Shown here piece after piece: positions 16,256-24,259 of a stretch of DNA of 34,753 nucleotides; position 1 is the first letter of the stretch, and each line of letters opens with the position of its first letter. The position numbers were made by a program, and so were the translations under genes. The DNA is from Cytophagales bacterium. GTDB taxonomy: Bacteria; Bacteroidota; Bacteroidia; Cytophagales; Thermoflexibacteraceae. The stretch lies in NCBI GenBank assembly GCA_013298985.1, contig JAAFJS010000034.1, positions 1 to 34,753 on the forward strand. Direction: 5' to 3'. The notes below the pieces were generated by a model that ran no database searches, had not been told where the DNA came from, and saw only the letters and a list, made by a program, of their open reading frames with translations.

Positions 16256-17029
16256 TTATTTGGTCATGCCGTTTTTGGTCAGGATTTCCTGCGCCAAATT
16301 CAGGTAGCTCTGCGTGCCTTTGCTATCTGCATCATGCGCGATGGAAGGCATACCAAAACTTGGGGATTCGCTAAGGCGTATATTTCGGGGGATTAAAGTC
16401 TTGAAAACCAGCTCTTTGAAGTGCAAAGTAACTTCATCAACTACTTGGTTTGCGAGGCGCAGGCGTGCATCATACATGGTGAGCAAAATACCCTCTATTT
16501 CCAAGTCTGTATTCAGCCTACTCTGAATTATCTTGATGGTATTGAGCAACTTACCCAATCCTTCTAAGGCAAAATATTCACACTGCACAGGCACAACCAC
16601 CGAATCAGCCACCGTCAAGGCATTGACCGTTACCAAGCCCAAGGAAGGCGAGCAGTCAATGAGGATAAAATCGTAACTTTTCTTGATGGGCGCAAGCGAA
16701 TCCCTCATGCGTTCTTCGCGATTCTTGATGTTAATCATCTCAATCTCAGCACCTACCAAGTCTATATGCGAAGGAATGATGTCCAAATAATCAAAAGCTG
16801 TTTGCAAAATAACGTCTTTTACATCTACCTCGCTAATCATACAATCGTAGATACTTTTACGGATTTCTTTGGGGTTCATGCCCAAGCCCGAAGTCGAGTT
16901 TGCCTGTGGGTCAGCATCGACCACCAGTGTTTTAAATTCCAATGCCGCCAAACTTGCGCCTAAGTTTATTGCCGTTGTAGTTTTTCCTACGCCCCCTTTT
17001 TGGTTGGCAATAGCAATGATTTTACCCAT
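16256..17029 (-). CDS. parA: chromosome partitioning ATPase ParA (Soj)
   Basis: This is the 257-residue Walker-type ATPase that works with ParB in origin segregation. It shows the deviant Walker A motif KGGVGKTTTAINLG (11-24), with the signature Lys at position 11. DADPQANSTSGLG (38-50) and FILIDCSPSLG (about 121-131) are the A' and Walker B regions. It is short, with no N-terminal DNA-binding extension, so it is a chromosomal-type ParA and not a plasmid ParA-HTH. Transcription is divergent from nuoM across a 210-nt region with a minus-strand -7 element at 17104-17111. The gene precedes parB, and the two are very likely co-transcribed. Confidence 0.95.
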   Translation of the reverse strand: MGKIIAIANQKGGVGKTTTAINLGASLAALEFKTLVVDADPQANSTSGLGMNPKEIRKSIYDCMISEVDVKDVILQTAFDYLDIIPSHIDLVGAEIEMINIKNREERMRDSLAPIKKSYDFILIDCSPSLGLVTVNALTVADSVVVPVQCEYFALEGLGKLLNTIKIIQSRLNTDLEIEGILLTMYDARLRLANQVVDEVTLHFKELVFKTLIPRNIRLSESPSFGMPSIAHDADSKGTQSYLNLAQEILTKNGMTK

Positions 17030-17103
17030 GTCAGTCGTTTTTTTACGAGTTACTGTTAGACCACCTAAAAATTGGTTTAGATGAATCGTTTTATTTTGCG
17101 GTG

Positions 17104-17111
17104 CAAATATA
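17104..17111 (-). promoter_or_regulatory. -7 promoter element for parAB
   Basis: On the minus strand 17111-17104 reads TATATTTG, an exact TAnnTTTG, 75 nt before the parA start. A TTTG lies about 22 nt further upstream, slightly longer than the usual 19-21 spacing. Confidence 0.55.
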
Positions 17112-17159
17112 ATTTTTTGTGTGATTATTTATACAAAAAAGCAAAAAAGGTTTTTTTAA

Positions 17160-17190
17160 TTGTTCTTTCCTTTGCTTTTCTTTACTTTTG
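17160..17190 (+). promoter_or_regulatory. -33/-7 promoter for nuoM
   Basis: TTG (17160-17162), a 20-nt spacer and TACTTTTG (17183-17190, exact TAnnTTTG), with the nuoM start 50 nt downstream. This supports nuoM being transcribed on its own and not from a larger nuo operon. Confidence 0.62.
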
Positions 17191-17239
17191 TAGCTGATTA
17201 ATGAAATGACAGGCATTTTTTATAAACAAATGAATTTCA

Positions 17240-18826
17240 ATGAATTATATACTTTCCATTATCATTTTCTTGCCCTTATTTTTTCTTTCCGCCTTTGCTT
17301 TTTTACCTGTCCAGTATGCTAAAACATTCAAAATCAGCAGTATAGTTGCTACATTCTGTCAATTTGCATTGAGTCTTTGGGTGTATGCCTGCCTGCCCAG
17401 AGGCGAGCAGCCAAATCTGGACATTCACCAGATAGAAAATTTTAGTTTTGTAGACAAATACGCGTGGATACATCTTTCATTAGGCAATTTGGGCAGTTTC
17501 GACATTACTTATTTTGTGGGCATTGATGGGCTGAACGCCGCCTTGTTTGTACTCAGCACTTTTGTACTTTGGGTGGGCGCAGTTAGCTCTTGGGAAATTA
17601 AGCAGAAAGAAAAAGGCTATTTCTCACTTTATATGTTGCTATCTACCTCTGTTACAGGCTGTTTCCTTGCCTTAGATTTTTTCCTTTTTTTCCTTTTTTT
17701 CGAGTTTATGCTTTTGCCCATGTATTTTTTGATTGGGCTGTGGGGAGGTGTTCGCAGGGAATATGCCGCCGTTAAGTTCTTCATTTACACCTTTTTAGGC
17801 TCTATTTTTATCCTGATTGTGATGATTGGGCTGTACGTTTCCACACAAAGTTTTGACATGGTGCAGATGACAAATCTCGATAGTTTTCAGCCAAATTCTA
17901 TTTTTCACCCAGAAAATAGATTTACAATCTTTTCATTATCAGGTCGTTACTGGGCTTTTATATTGCTGCTGATAGGTTTTGCTATCAAGTTACCCGCCGT
18001 TCCTGTGCATACATGGCTACCTGACGCGCACGTGGAAGCCCCCACCGCCATTTCCGTTGTGTTGGCGGGGATTCTGCTCAAAGTAGGCGGCTACGGACTG
18101 ATTCGCACCGCCTACAGTATTTTTCCTGATGTGGCGATAGATTTGGCGGCTTGGGTAGGCTTTTTGGGCTTATTTTCTATGCTTTATGGCGGATTTGTGG
18201 CACTTGGGCAAACGAATTTGAAACGCATGATTGCTTATTCTTCGGTTTCGCACATGGGCTTTGTACTGCTTGGGCTTGCATCGGCGACCGTAGAAGGCAT
18301 CAACGGTGCTGTCTATCAGCTATTTAGTCATGGAATCTTATCATCTATGCTATTCCTCTGCGCGGGCATACTTTACAAGCGCACTCACAATTTGGAAATG
18401 GAAAACTACAAAGGCTTGGCTTCGCAAATGCCTCATTATGCAGTATTTACAACCATTGCTTTTTTTGCTTCACTGGGCTTGCCCACTTTTTCGGGCTTTG
18501 TGGGCGAGTTATTTGTTTTCTTGGGCGCGTTTGAGGCGGGTGTGAAGGAAAACAATATTTTACCGCTTTGGCAACCTATGTGTGCTGTTTTTACGCTTTT
18601 GATTGGCGCAGGTTATTTTCTTTGGACTTTACAAAAAATGTTTATGGGCAAATTTTCGGTCGCGCAAACCATTCCTATCGCTTTACTGACTGACCTGAAT
18701 GGGCGAGAAAAGTTGATGCTGACCATATTAGCAGTTTTAGCTATCATTTTTGGTATTTTCCCCAACCTTATTTTAGAAGTAAGCAGCCGTTCGGTGGAAA
18801 ACTTGGTGAAGATGCTACAAAGATAA
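17240..18826 (+). CDS. nuoM: NADH-quinone oxidoreductase (complex I) subunit M
   Basis: The 528-residue protein is one of the three antiporter-like proton-pumping subunits of complex I, in the inner membrane. About 14 hydrophobic helices are visible. The key family residues are present: Glu155 in FFEFMLLPMYFLIGLWGG (153-170), and Lys250 in AIKLPAVPVHTWLPDAHVEA (248-267) with its HTWLPDAH motif. Length is close to the E. coli protein (about 509). It is placed as NuoM and not NuoL or NuoN because of the LLPMYFLIGLWGG block and the MENYKGL segment. No other nuo gene is nearby, which is unusual; normally it sits between nuoL and nuoN. It has its own promoter. Confidence 0.93.
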   Translation: MNYILSIIIFLPLFFLSAFAFLPVQYAKTFKISSIVATFCQFALSLWVYACLPRGEQPNLDIHQIENFSFVDKYAWIHLSLGNLGSFDITYFVGIDGLNAALFVLSTFVLWVGAVSSWEIKQKEKGYFSLYMLLSTSVTGCFLALDFFLFFLFFEFMLLPMYFLIGLWGGVRREYAAVKFFIYTFLGSIFILIVMIGLYVSTQSFDMVQMTNLDSFQPNSIFHPENRFTIFSLSGRYWAFILLLIGFAIKLPAVPVHTWLPDAHVEAPTAISVVLAGILLKVGGYGLIRTAYSIFPDVAIDLAAWVGFLGLFSMLYGGFVALGQTNLKRMIAYSSVSHMGFVLLGLASATVEGINGAVYQLFSHGILSSMLFLCAGILYKRTHNLEMENYKGLASQMPHYAVFTTIAFFASLGLPTFSGFVGELFVFLGAFEAGVKENNILPLWQPMCAVFTLLIGAGYFLWTLQKMFMGKFSVAQTIPIALLTDLNGREKLMLTILAVLAIIFGIFPNLILEVSSRSVENLVKMLQR

Positions 18827-18923
18827 GCTGTCTTCTGCCTTATTTTTTTTAAATTTATTCATCACATTTTTTTTGAAATAAGATTTTTTTTTGAAAACTA
18901 TTAGCAAAGGCACTTTTTTTGTG

Positions 18924-18931
18924 TAGCTTTG
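18924..18931 (+). promoter_or_regulatory. -7 promoter element for the DUF6089 gene at 19069
   Basis: TAGCTTTG is an exact TAnnTTTG. It lies 138 nt before the start, so it implies a long 5' leader. No TTG is at the ideal -33 distance. The leader (18932-19068) is AT-rich without a recognised riboswitch. Confidence 0.42.
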
Positions 18932-19068
18932 TAAACAGATAATTTTTAATGAGTAATGCTAATTAAAATTGGTAATTGCTTACAAATAAAACTTAACTGT
19001 AAAAGATACATATACAAATACTTAAAAAAAATCTGATACATTTATTATTTCTATCAAATCAGAATTAT

Positions 19069-20256
19069 ATGAAGCATTTGAAAATTATTTTAGTGATTGT
19101 AACTTTGCTTGACTTGGTAAGTTTGGATATATTTGCCCAAAAGGATAACCCTACGCAAACGCCCAAATACACCGTTTATAGTAAAAATAAATACAAACAA
19201 AACCCTAAGCATACATGGTCTTGGTTTAGCCGAAAGCGTTATTATAGCATAGGTGGTGGCATCAATGCAATGAACTATTTTGGGGATATTACGCCCCAAT
19301 CGAGCTTTACCAGTTTTGACGTGAAGTTTACACGCATGAACTTTGGGCTATATGTTCAGCGCAGGCTTTACCCAGGAGTTACGGGGCGCGTAGCGTTTTC
19401 TTATGGACGTATCAAAGGCTCTGACGAAGAATCTGTAAAGCCAGGTGGTAATAATTGGGACAGAAACCAATACCGCTACATCAGAAACCTGAGTTTTAGA
19501 AATGATATTTTTGAACTTTCTGGCGTTGGTTTGTTTGATTTGGTCAAAAATAGAGGCGTTTTTTATCAAAGACCGAAGCGCATTATTCCTTATTTACTGG
19601 CGGGTGTTGCCGTTTTTTATCAAAATCCAAAAGCGATTGCGCCACAGCAAGACCAGCTTGGCAACCAACTGGCTGAAGCGGGAGAATGGGTAAATTTGCA
19701 ACCGCTTGGCACAGAAGGACAAGGATACGATGGCTATGCGCGCTACAACGTCCAAGTAAATGATACTGTAAACTGGGGTGGTGGCAATAGATATTCAAAA
19801 ATTCAGATAGCATTTCCGCTTGGCTTTGGGCTGCGCTACAAACTTTCCAGTCGTTGGGACATCTCTTTTGAGGTAGCTTATCGCTTCCTGCTCACTGATT
19901 ATTTAGATGATGTAAGCAAAAGCTATGTAGATTTGGGCGTTTTTGGCGACAATAACTTGGCAAGAGCCATGAGTGATAGGTCGCTGGAAAATGGACGCGT
20001 AGATAACCTAAGAGAAGTAGTAACCAATGGCGTTCGCGAAAGCGTCTTAGTTCCTTATTCTTATGTGGGCGTAGATGGACGACAATATACTACACTTACG
20101 GGCTTTGGCAATGACCAATATGTAGATAATATCAGAGGAAATCGCACAGACAGAGATACTTACATTGTTACAGGTTTCCATGTTTCTTACATCATGCCAG
20201 GACAGGTGCGTTGCCCTGAGCCTTTCAAAAAAATATTCAGAAGACATCGGTTATAA
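19069..20256 (+). CDS. DUF6089 family outer-membrane beta-barrel protein
   Basis: A signal peptide (MKHLKIILVIVTLLDLVSLD..., cleavage after FAQ at about residue 24) leads into 370 residues of mostly alternating beta-strands. The hallmark start of the barrel, YYSIGGGINAMNYFGDITPQ (58-77), is that of the DUF6089/PorG-like family. A long loop insert around 190-230 (QLGNQLAEAGEWVNLQPLGT) is absent from the shorter paralogue next door. The last part, TYIVTGFHVSYIMPGQVRCP, ends as a terminal strand followed by a short basic tail. It should sit in the outer membrane. Family members include the T9SS component PorG; this longer protein may instead be a paralogue with another role. A hairpin at 20282-20331 separates it from the next gene. 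Confidence 0.82.
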   Translation: MKHLKIILVIVTLLDLVSLDIFAQKDNPTQTPKYTVYSKNKYKQNPKHTWSWFSRKRYYSIGGGINAMNYFGDITPQSSFTSFDVKFTRMNFGLYVQRRLYPGVTGRVAFSYGRIKGSDEESVKPGGNNWDRNQYRYIRNLSFRNDIFELSGVGLFDLVKNRGVFYQRPKRIIPYLLAGVAVFYQNPKAIAPQQDQLGNQLAEAGEWVNLQPLGTEGQGYDGYARYNVQVNDTVNWGGGNRYSKIQIAFPLGFGLRYKLSSRWDISFEVAYRFLLTDYLDDVSKSYVDLGVFGDNNLARAMSDRSLENGRVDNLREVVTNGVRESVLVPYSYVGVDGRQYTTLTGFGNDQYVDNIRGNRTDRDTYIVTGFHVSYIMPGQVRCPEPFKKIFRRHRL

Positions 20257-20281
20257 GATACAGGTTGTAAAAATAAATAGA

Positions 20282-20331
20282 TTTGGGGTTTGTTGTTTAA
20301 GGTTAAAAAAATTTAAACAACAAACTTCAAA
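20282..20331. terminator. inverted repeat between the two DUF6089 genes, possible terminator
   Basis: The 19-nt arms 20282-20300 and 20313-20331 match at 17 of 19 positions (core GTTTGTTGTTTAA) around a 12-nt A-rich loop. The stem is AT-rich and no strong U-run follows, so it may attenuate rather than fully stop transcription. It could also be one more dispersed palindrome. Confidence 0.5.
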
Positions 20332-20439
20332 CTTATTTCAAATTCTTCAGATGTTGATTCCTTCCAAGCATACTACATGATAAAATAATTACTTGAACTA
20401 ATTAAAATCAATTTATTACATCTTTTAAACTTTTAGTTT

Positions 20440-21150
20440 ATGATGAAATACAGGATAGTGAATCGGCTATCAATTTGTATTTTGAGCTTTTTGTTGTTGG
20501 CTTTTTTACAAATCAATAGTTTTGCACAAAAAAAAGAATTAGGTTTTGGCTTGGGTGGCATCAACTACAAAGGCGACCTTGCCCCTAATTTCCAGCCACT
20601 AAACATCAAGCCCGCAGGGGAGATTTTTTTCAAATACAACCCTTATTCCTTTGTCAGCCTCAAACTTGGGTTTATGATGGGTAGGATTGGCGCGGCGGAT
20701 AGTATGTCGCAAGACCCTTTTCAGAAAGTAAGAAACTTTCACTTTTCAGGTGATATGAAGGAAATTTCTGGTCGAGTGGAGTATAATTTCTTTAACTTTC
20801 GCCCAAAAAATTATCGCCGTAGGTTTGAGAAATGGTGTCCTTTTCTTTTCGCAGGCGTTGCCGCAAGCAATTATGCCGTTAAAAATAATTTCTCTGACGA
20901 GTCATATAGCAGTACGCAAATTGTGATTCCTTTTGGCATTGGTGTAAAGCACTTTTTGAACCCAAGCTGGAACTTGACAATGGAGTTTGGTGCGAGAAAA
21001 ATGTTTACAGACACCTTAGATGGCATTATTTCAGATGCCAATTTGCCCAAGTTTTCCCAGACCAACCCTGAAAGCAAGGATATGTATTTTTATACGGGCA
21101 TCAGTATCAGCTATTTATTTCAAGGGATAAGATGTCCTGTTACGGAATAA
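20440..21150 (+). CDS. PorG-like (DUF6089) outer-membrane protein
   Basis: The 236-residue protein has a signal peptide ending in FAQ (about residue 29), then a compact eight-strand-like barrel. It starts KKELGFGLGGINYKGDLAPN, matching the PorG/DUF6089 pattern (GxGxxxYxGDL), and ends YFYTGISISYLFQGIRCPV. Its length is close to PorG, the outer-membrane protein that holds the T9SS PorK-PorN ring. The T9SS cargo gene at 30801 shows that the organism uses this system, so a T9SS role is plausible; paralogues of unknown role exist. Both neighbouring barrels end with an R-C-P motif. The stop overlaps the next start by 1 nt (TAATG), so the glycosyltransferase is co-translated. Confidence 0.8.
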   Translation: MMKYRIVNRLSICILSFLLLAFLQINSFAQKKELGFGLGGINYKGDLAPNFQPLNIKPAGEIFFKYNPYSFVSLKLGFMMGRIGAADSMSQDPFQKVRNFHFSGDMKEISGRVEYNFFNFRPKNYRRRFEKWCPFLFAGVAASNYAVKNNFSDESYSSTQIVIPFGIGVKHFLNPSWNLTMEFGARKMFTDTLDGIISDANLPKFSQTNPESKDMYFYTGISISYLFQGIRCPVTE

Positions 21151-21923
21151 TGAAAATTTATGTGATTAATTTGGCAAGCGCAATAGAACGTTATAGGCGT
21201 ATTGACAGACAGTTGCGCGAACTGGACTTGACTTACGAACGCTTTGAGGCAGTTAATGGGCTTACTTTGAATGAATCAGAAATGGCGCAGTTTTGTAGTA
21301 TGGACGCAATTCGGAGCAATCCAACTTGGCTGACCAAAGGCGCAATAGGCTGTGCATTAAGCCATTGGCGAGTGTATCAGAAAATAGTGGCAGACGATAC
21401 CGACCTTACGCTTGTGCTGGAAGATGATGTGATTTTGCCACCAGATTTTCCTCAAATATTACACGCACTCGAAAGCCAGATTGGTGATGAAGAAGTCATT
21501 TCACTTTATTTTCAATCTTTCAAGGAAATTGTATTTTCAGGTCAAACCAAAGTCCCCCTGATTGGAAAATATGAATTAGCTTCTCCGCTAAGTTTGGATA
21601 GCTTAGGCTCGGCAGGTGCTTATTTGCTCAAAAAACAGACTGCTCAAAAGCTGGCGCAGCAGCTTGCTCCCATACGCGCCGCCGCAGATACTTGGCACTA
21701 TTTTCATAAAATTGGCGCATTTCAAAGCCTCCGTTGTGTGCTTCCCTTTGCCGCTACTTCTTCTTTGGCAGAAAGTACGATTGATTATGTGAAAAAAGAC
21801 AATTTTTTGGGAAAACTGAAATCATTTTTGTCAAGACATAACTTCTTCTTTTTCAGAGATTTCCTGACTTGGCGTAGAAAAAGAATTTGGCAAAAACTGA
21901 CACACTATTCTTTTAAAGACTAA
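21150..21923 (+). CDS. glycosyltransferase family 25 (LPS-type)
   Basis: ATG at 21150 overlaps the stop of the porG-like gene (TAATG) and starts the fold at once: MKIYVINLASAIERYRRIDR. The alternative upstream start at 21132 lies inside the previous gene. Of 257 residues, FEAVNGLTL (32-40), TKGAIGCALSHWRVYQKIV (62-80) and LVLEDDV (88-94, with the metal-binding EDD 91-93) are family 25 signatures. These enzymes add galactose or similar sugars to lipo-oligosaccharide or, in some cases, to protein. The C-terminus is basic and aromatic (NFFFFRDFLTWRRKRIWQKL), as if it touches the inner face of the membrane. The sugar donor cannot be told from the sequence. Confidence 0.87.
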   Translation: MKIYVINLASAIERYRRIDRQLRELDLTYERFEAVNGLTLNESEMAQFCSMDAIRSNPTWLTKGAIGCALSHWRVYQKIVADDTDLTLVLEDDVILPPDFPQILHALESQIGDEEVISLYFQSFKEIVFSGQTKVPLIGKYELASPLSLDSLGSAGAYLLKKQTAQKLAQQLAPIRAAADTWHYFHKIGAFQSLRCVLPFAATSSLAESTIDYVKKDNFLGKLKSFLSRHNFFFFRDFLTWRRKRIWQKLTHYSFKD

Positions 21924-21930
21924 GAATTAG

Positions 21931-22218
21931 TATTATTGCCTACAAATTAAACCTCATTGGTACAAGGTGCAAAATCTCTATCCAGATGTCAAACTCAATC
22001 TTTTTATCAGTAATACGCCTTTTGTCAGGTTTGTAGAACAGCAGAAGGCAGGAAAAAGTGATAAAACAGATGCCCTGTTTTTGGCAGATTTTATCAAAGA
22101 ATATCAAGTTTGCTTTGCACTTGCTACCCCGCAAGCAGATATTAGCGAATTAGGTGCTGTCCAGCAAGTGATTACAGATAGCAAGACAGGAGAACGTTTT
22201 GTTGTGTTGGTTAGATGA
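21931..22218 (+). pseudogene. IS110-like transposase fragment (remnant)
   Basis: An open stretch without a proper start codon reads VKLNLFISNTPFVRFVEQQK, then AGKSDKTDALFLADFIKEYQ. The K-S-D-K-T-D-A-x-x-L-A-x-F pattern is that of the DEDD domain of IS110-family transposases, which runs about 300-400 residues when whole. Only about 95 codons remain; the upstream part is cut by a stop at 21928 and the downstream part ends at 22216-22218. Family assignment rests on this one motif. Its ends are not recognisable. A nested palindrome lies 36 nt downstream. Confidence 0.55.
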
Positions 22219-22254
22219 GTTTGATGATTTTACTATCCAGTGGCTATAAAATAT

Positions 22255-22320
22255 TTTCACTGGTTCAAGGCTCAACCTTGAACCTTTTTAGTTTCAAGCG
22301 TAACGCTTGAACCAGTGAAA
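22255..22320. repeat. 66-bp nested palindrome
   Basis: The outer arms TTTCACTGGTTCAAG (22255-22269) and CTTGAACCAGTGAAA (22306-22320) are perfect 15-bp complements. Inside are two smaller hairpins: GGTTCAAGG/CCTTGAACC (22262-22270 with 22276-22284) and TTCAAGCG/CGCTTGAA (22293-22300 with 22304-22311). The first is followed by TTTTTAG, so it could terminate plus-strand transcripts. It has three alternative foldings and is noncoding. Confidence 0.75.
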
Positions 22321-22477
22321 TACTTTTTTTTGCAATAATCCGTATTTTGAAGCTACCATTGGCAAAAAATGCAACAATAGTCATTGCCTTGGCACCGACC
22401 TGCTCAAATTTACGGAAAAGCGATAAAATCATTTTTTGCTGGGCGTAAATCCATTTCCTTTCAGGTAAACCAACTGT

Positions 22478-22485
22478 TATGTTTG
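22478..22485 (+). promoter_or_regulatory. -7 promoter element for the CDP-alcohol phosphotransferase gene
   Basis: TATGTTTG matches TAnnTTTG exactly, 22 nt before the ATG at 22507. No clear TTG is at the -33 position. Its place just upstream of this ATG supports choosing that start. Confidence 0.5.
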
Positions 22486-22506
22486 ATAAAAAACAAACGA
22501 AAACAG

Positions 22507-23106
22507 ATGAAATACCTTCCTATCTCTCTCATTTTGCTTAGATTAGCTTTAGCACCAAGCATTTTGGTTTTGGCTTTTTTATTTGAAAGGACTTTTGCAA
22601 GCCTTATCGTTATCAGCCTTTATGTTGCGCTTTTGAGTGATTTTTTAGATGGCTATATCGCCAGACAGTTGAAAATCGCTGATGAAAAACTAAGACGCAT
22701 GGACAGTCAAGTAGATTTGATTTTTTGGCTATCCGCAGGCATCTGCGTATGGATTTTGCACCCTGCGCTCATCAAAGAGTATGCCTTGCCTATCAGTTGT
22801 ATTTTGGGCTTGGAGTTGGCTTGTTATATGGTAAGCTGGGTCAAGTTTGGCAAAGAAACCTGCACCCATGCTTTCTTTTCTAAGCTATGGGGGCTTTCTC
22901 TGCTTTTGTGTTTTACATTTTTGATTGGGAAAGGAGAGGCTGGTATCTTTTTTCAAATCGCCATATTTTTAGGCATTTTTTCGCAGATTGATGTGCTACT
23001 GATTATCCTGATTTTGCCAAGTTGGACGCATGATATTCCAAGTGCATACCACGCTTGGCTGATTCGCAAGGGCAAAAGTTTCAAAAAGTACAAGTTATTG
23101 AATTAG
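22507..23106 (+). CDS. CDP-alcohol phosphatidyltransferase family protein with altered motif
   Basis: ATG at 22507 (199 residues) is chosen because membrane-helix sequence begins right there (MKYLPISLILLRLALAPSIL); the open frame upstream to 22384 is not conserved-looking. The family motif D-x2-D-G-x2-A-R-x8-G-x3-D-x3-D is present as Asp45, Asp48-Gly49, Ala52-Arg53, Asp66 and Asp70, but the Gly before the third Asp is Leu62. The metal-binding aspartates are kept, so catalysis is possible. About six membrane helices fit the family, which joins a CDP-activated lipid to an alcohol in phospholipid synthesis. The alcohol is not determined; the protein is too diverged to call PgsA or PssA. It is preceded by a -7 element. 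Confidence 0.8.
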   Translation: MKYLPISLILLRLALAPSILVLAFLFERTFASLIVISLYVALLSDFLDGYIARQLKIADEKLRRMDSQVDLIFWLSAGICVWILHPALIKEYALPISCILGLELACYMVSWVKFGKETCTHAFFSKLWGLSLLLCFTFLIGKGEAGIFFQIAIFLGIFSQIDVLLIILILPSWTHDIPSAYHAWLIRKGKSFKKYKLLN

Positions 23107-23150
23107 AAAGTCAGCATAGTGATTAATTTTACATTTTTCATATTTTTGTT

Positions 23151-23179
23151 TTGATATAAAGCAGCAGTTTATACATTTG
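23151..23179 (+). promoter_or_regulatory. promoter for the DoxX-like gene
   Basis: TTG (23151-23153), an 18-nt spacer and TACATTTG (23172-23179, exact TAnnTTTG). The start codon is 19 nt downstream. A second exact match, TATTTTTG, lies at 23141-23148, so two start points are possible. Confidence 0.6.
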
Positions 23180-23197
23180 GTAAAAAAATAGAAAGTG

Positions 23198-24259
23198 ATG
23201 AAAAATCGAGATTTCTTACTAAAATTTGCAGAAGTTTTTTTTCTTTTTATCGTCCTGATTGGCTTGTTGGAACAGGTAGATGTGGTTGTGGAACAGATGA
23301 TGGCGATTGTCAATGATTGGACAAAAATAGGATTGGTATTTGCCGCACTCTGTTCTACCAGCCTTTTGATAGCCTATTTTTGGCAAAAAAGTGGAAAAGG
23401 CGAATCTCTGCATCACTATTTCCAAACCATTGTCATCTTTTATGTAGCCTACGAAATTTCTAATTATGGTCTTGCTAAAATTCTACAAACGCAGTTTCAA
23501 CCACCTCATTATGTGCTGGATACACCCATTGGTGAGTTAGGAGGATTTTGGCTTACATGGACTTACTTTGGGTATTCACAAACTTTTGCTTTCATTTTGG
23601 GTGGTACGCAGGTGCTGGGTAGCTTCTTACTTCTTTTCCGATATACGCGACTGATAGGTGTTTTTATACTTTTTCCAGTCATGGTCAATATCAATTTGGT
23701 CAATCATTTTTACGATATTTCGCGTTTGGCGTATTACAATGCTATTCATTACACTTGGATTTTGATGTGGTTGATGTGCTTGGATTATGACAAACTCAAA
23801 GCTGCCTTTCTGTCGCATCAGGAAAAAATAAAGGTAAATATCAACACGATACTGCTCAATCTGCTCAGAATATTAGTTTTGGGTGCCTCTTTTTGGTATA
23901 TTTATGGTGTAAAAAGCAAATTCCAGCCCCCAACGCAGGTCAATGGTGCGTGGAAAGTAGAAACCGCCACCCAAGATTCCCTCTGGTCAAAAATCTACTT
24001 TGAGTGGCGATATGGCTGTGTTTTTAAGTATCACCCTGAAAAAAATCAAGCCCAAGACCTTTATGGAAAATATGAGGTAGATGAGCAAAACCAGCGCATC
24101 GCCATCAAATTTTCGGGGCAAGACCCCAAAAGCGTAGGTGACTCCTTACAAATGGATTATCAACTTGAAGGTGATAGCCTAATGACAATAAAAGGTTTAT
24201 ATCAAAAAGATTCTTTGATAATGAAACTCAAAAAACTGCCCAGACCAGAAAATTGGTAG
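23198..24259 (+). CDS. DoxX-like polytopic membrane protein with C-terminal soluble domain
   Basis: ATG at 23198 is used (GTG at 23195 is in frame but weaker), giving 353 residues. About seven membrane helices lie between 11 and 236. The segment AYEISNYGLAKILQTQFQ (84-101) resembles the Y-G-x-x-K-x-x-x-x-Q-F motif of Bacteroidota DoxX-like proteins. The last about 105 residues (NGAWKVETATQDSLWSKIYF, then many short strands) form a soluble lipocalin-like beta domain, probably on the outer face of the inner membrane. The function is unknown; DoxX relatives take part in redox or quinone-linked processes. A hypothetical membrane protein outside that family is the alternative. It has its own promoter and a 204-nt gap to the next gene. 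Confidence 0.6.
   Translation: MKNRDFLLKFAEVFFLFIVLIGLLEQVDVVVEQMMAIVNDWTKIGLVFAALCSTSLLIAYFWQKSGKGESLHHYFQTIVIFYVAYEISNYGLAKILQTQFQPPHYVLDTPIGELGGFWLTWTYFGYSQTFAFILGGTQVLGSFLLLFRYTRLIGVFILFPVMVNINLVNHFYDISRLAYYNAIHYTWILMWLMCLDYDKLKAAFLSHQEKIKVNINTILLNLLRILVLGASFWYIYGVKSKFQPPTQVNGAWKVETATQDSLWSKIYFEWRYGCVFKYHPEKNQAQDLYGKYEVDEQNQRIAIKFSGQDPKSVGDSLQMDYQLEGDSLMTIKGLYQKDSLIMKLKKLPRPENW

Noticed and set aside
22384-22506. N-terminal extension of the CDP-alcohol phosphotransferase (41 extra codons)
   Set aside because: The extension starts with TTG, lies over the promoter element at 22478, and precedes a natural membrane-helix start at 22507.
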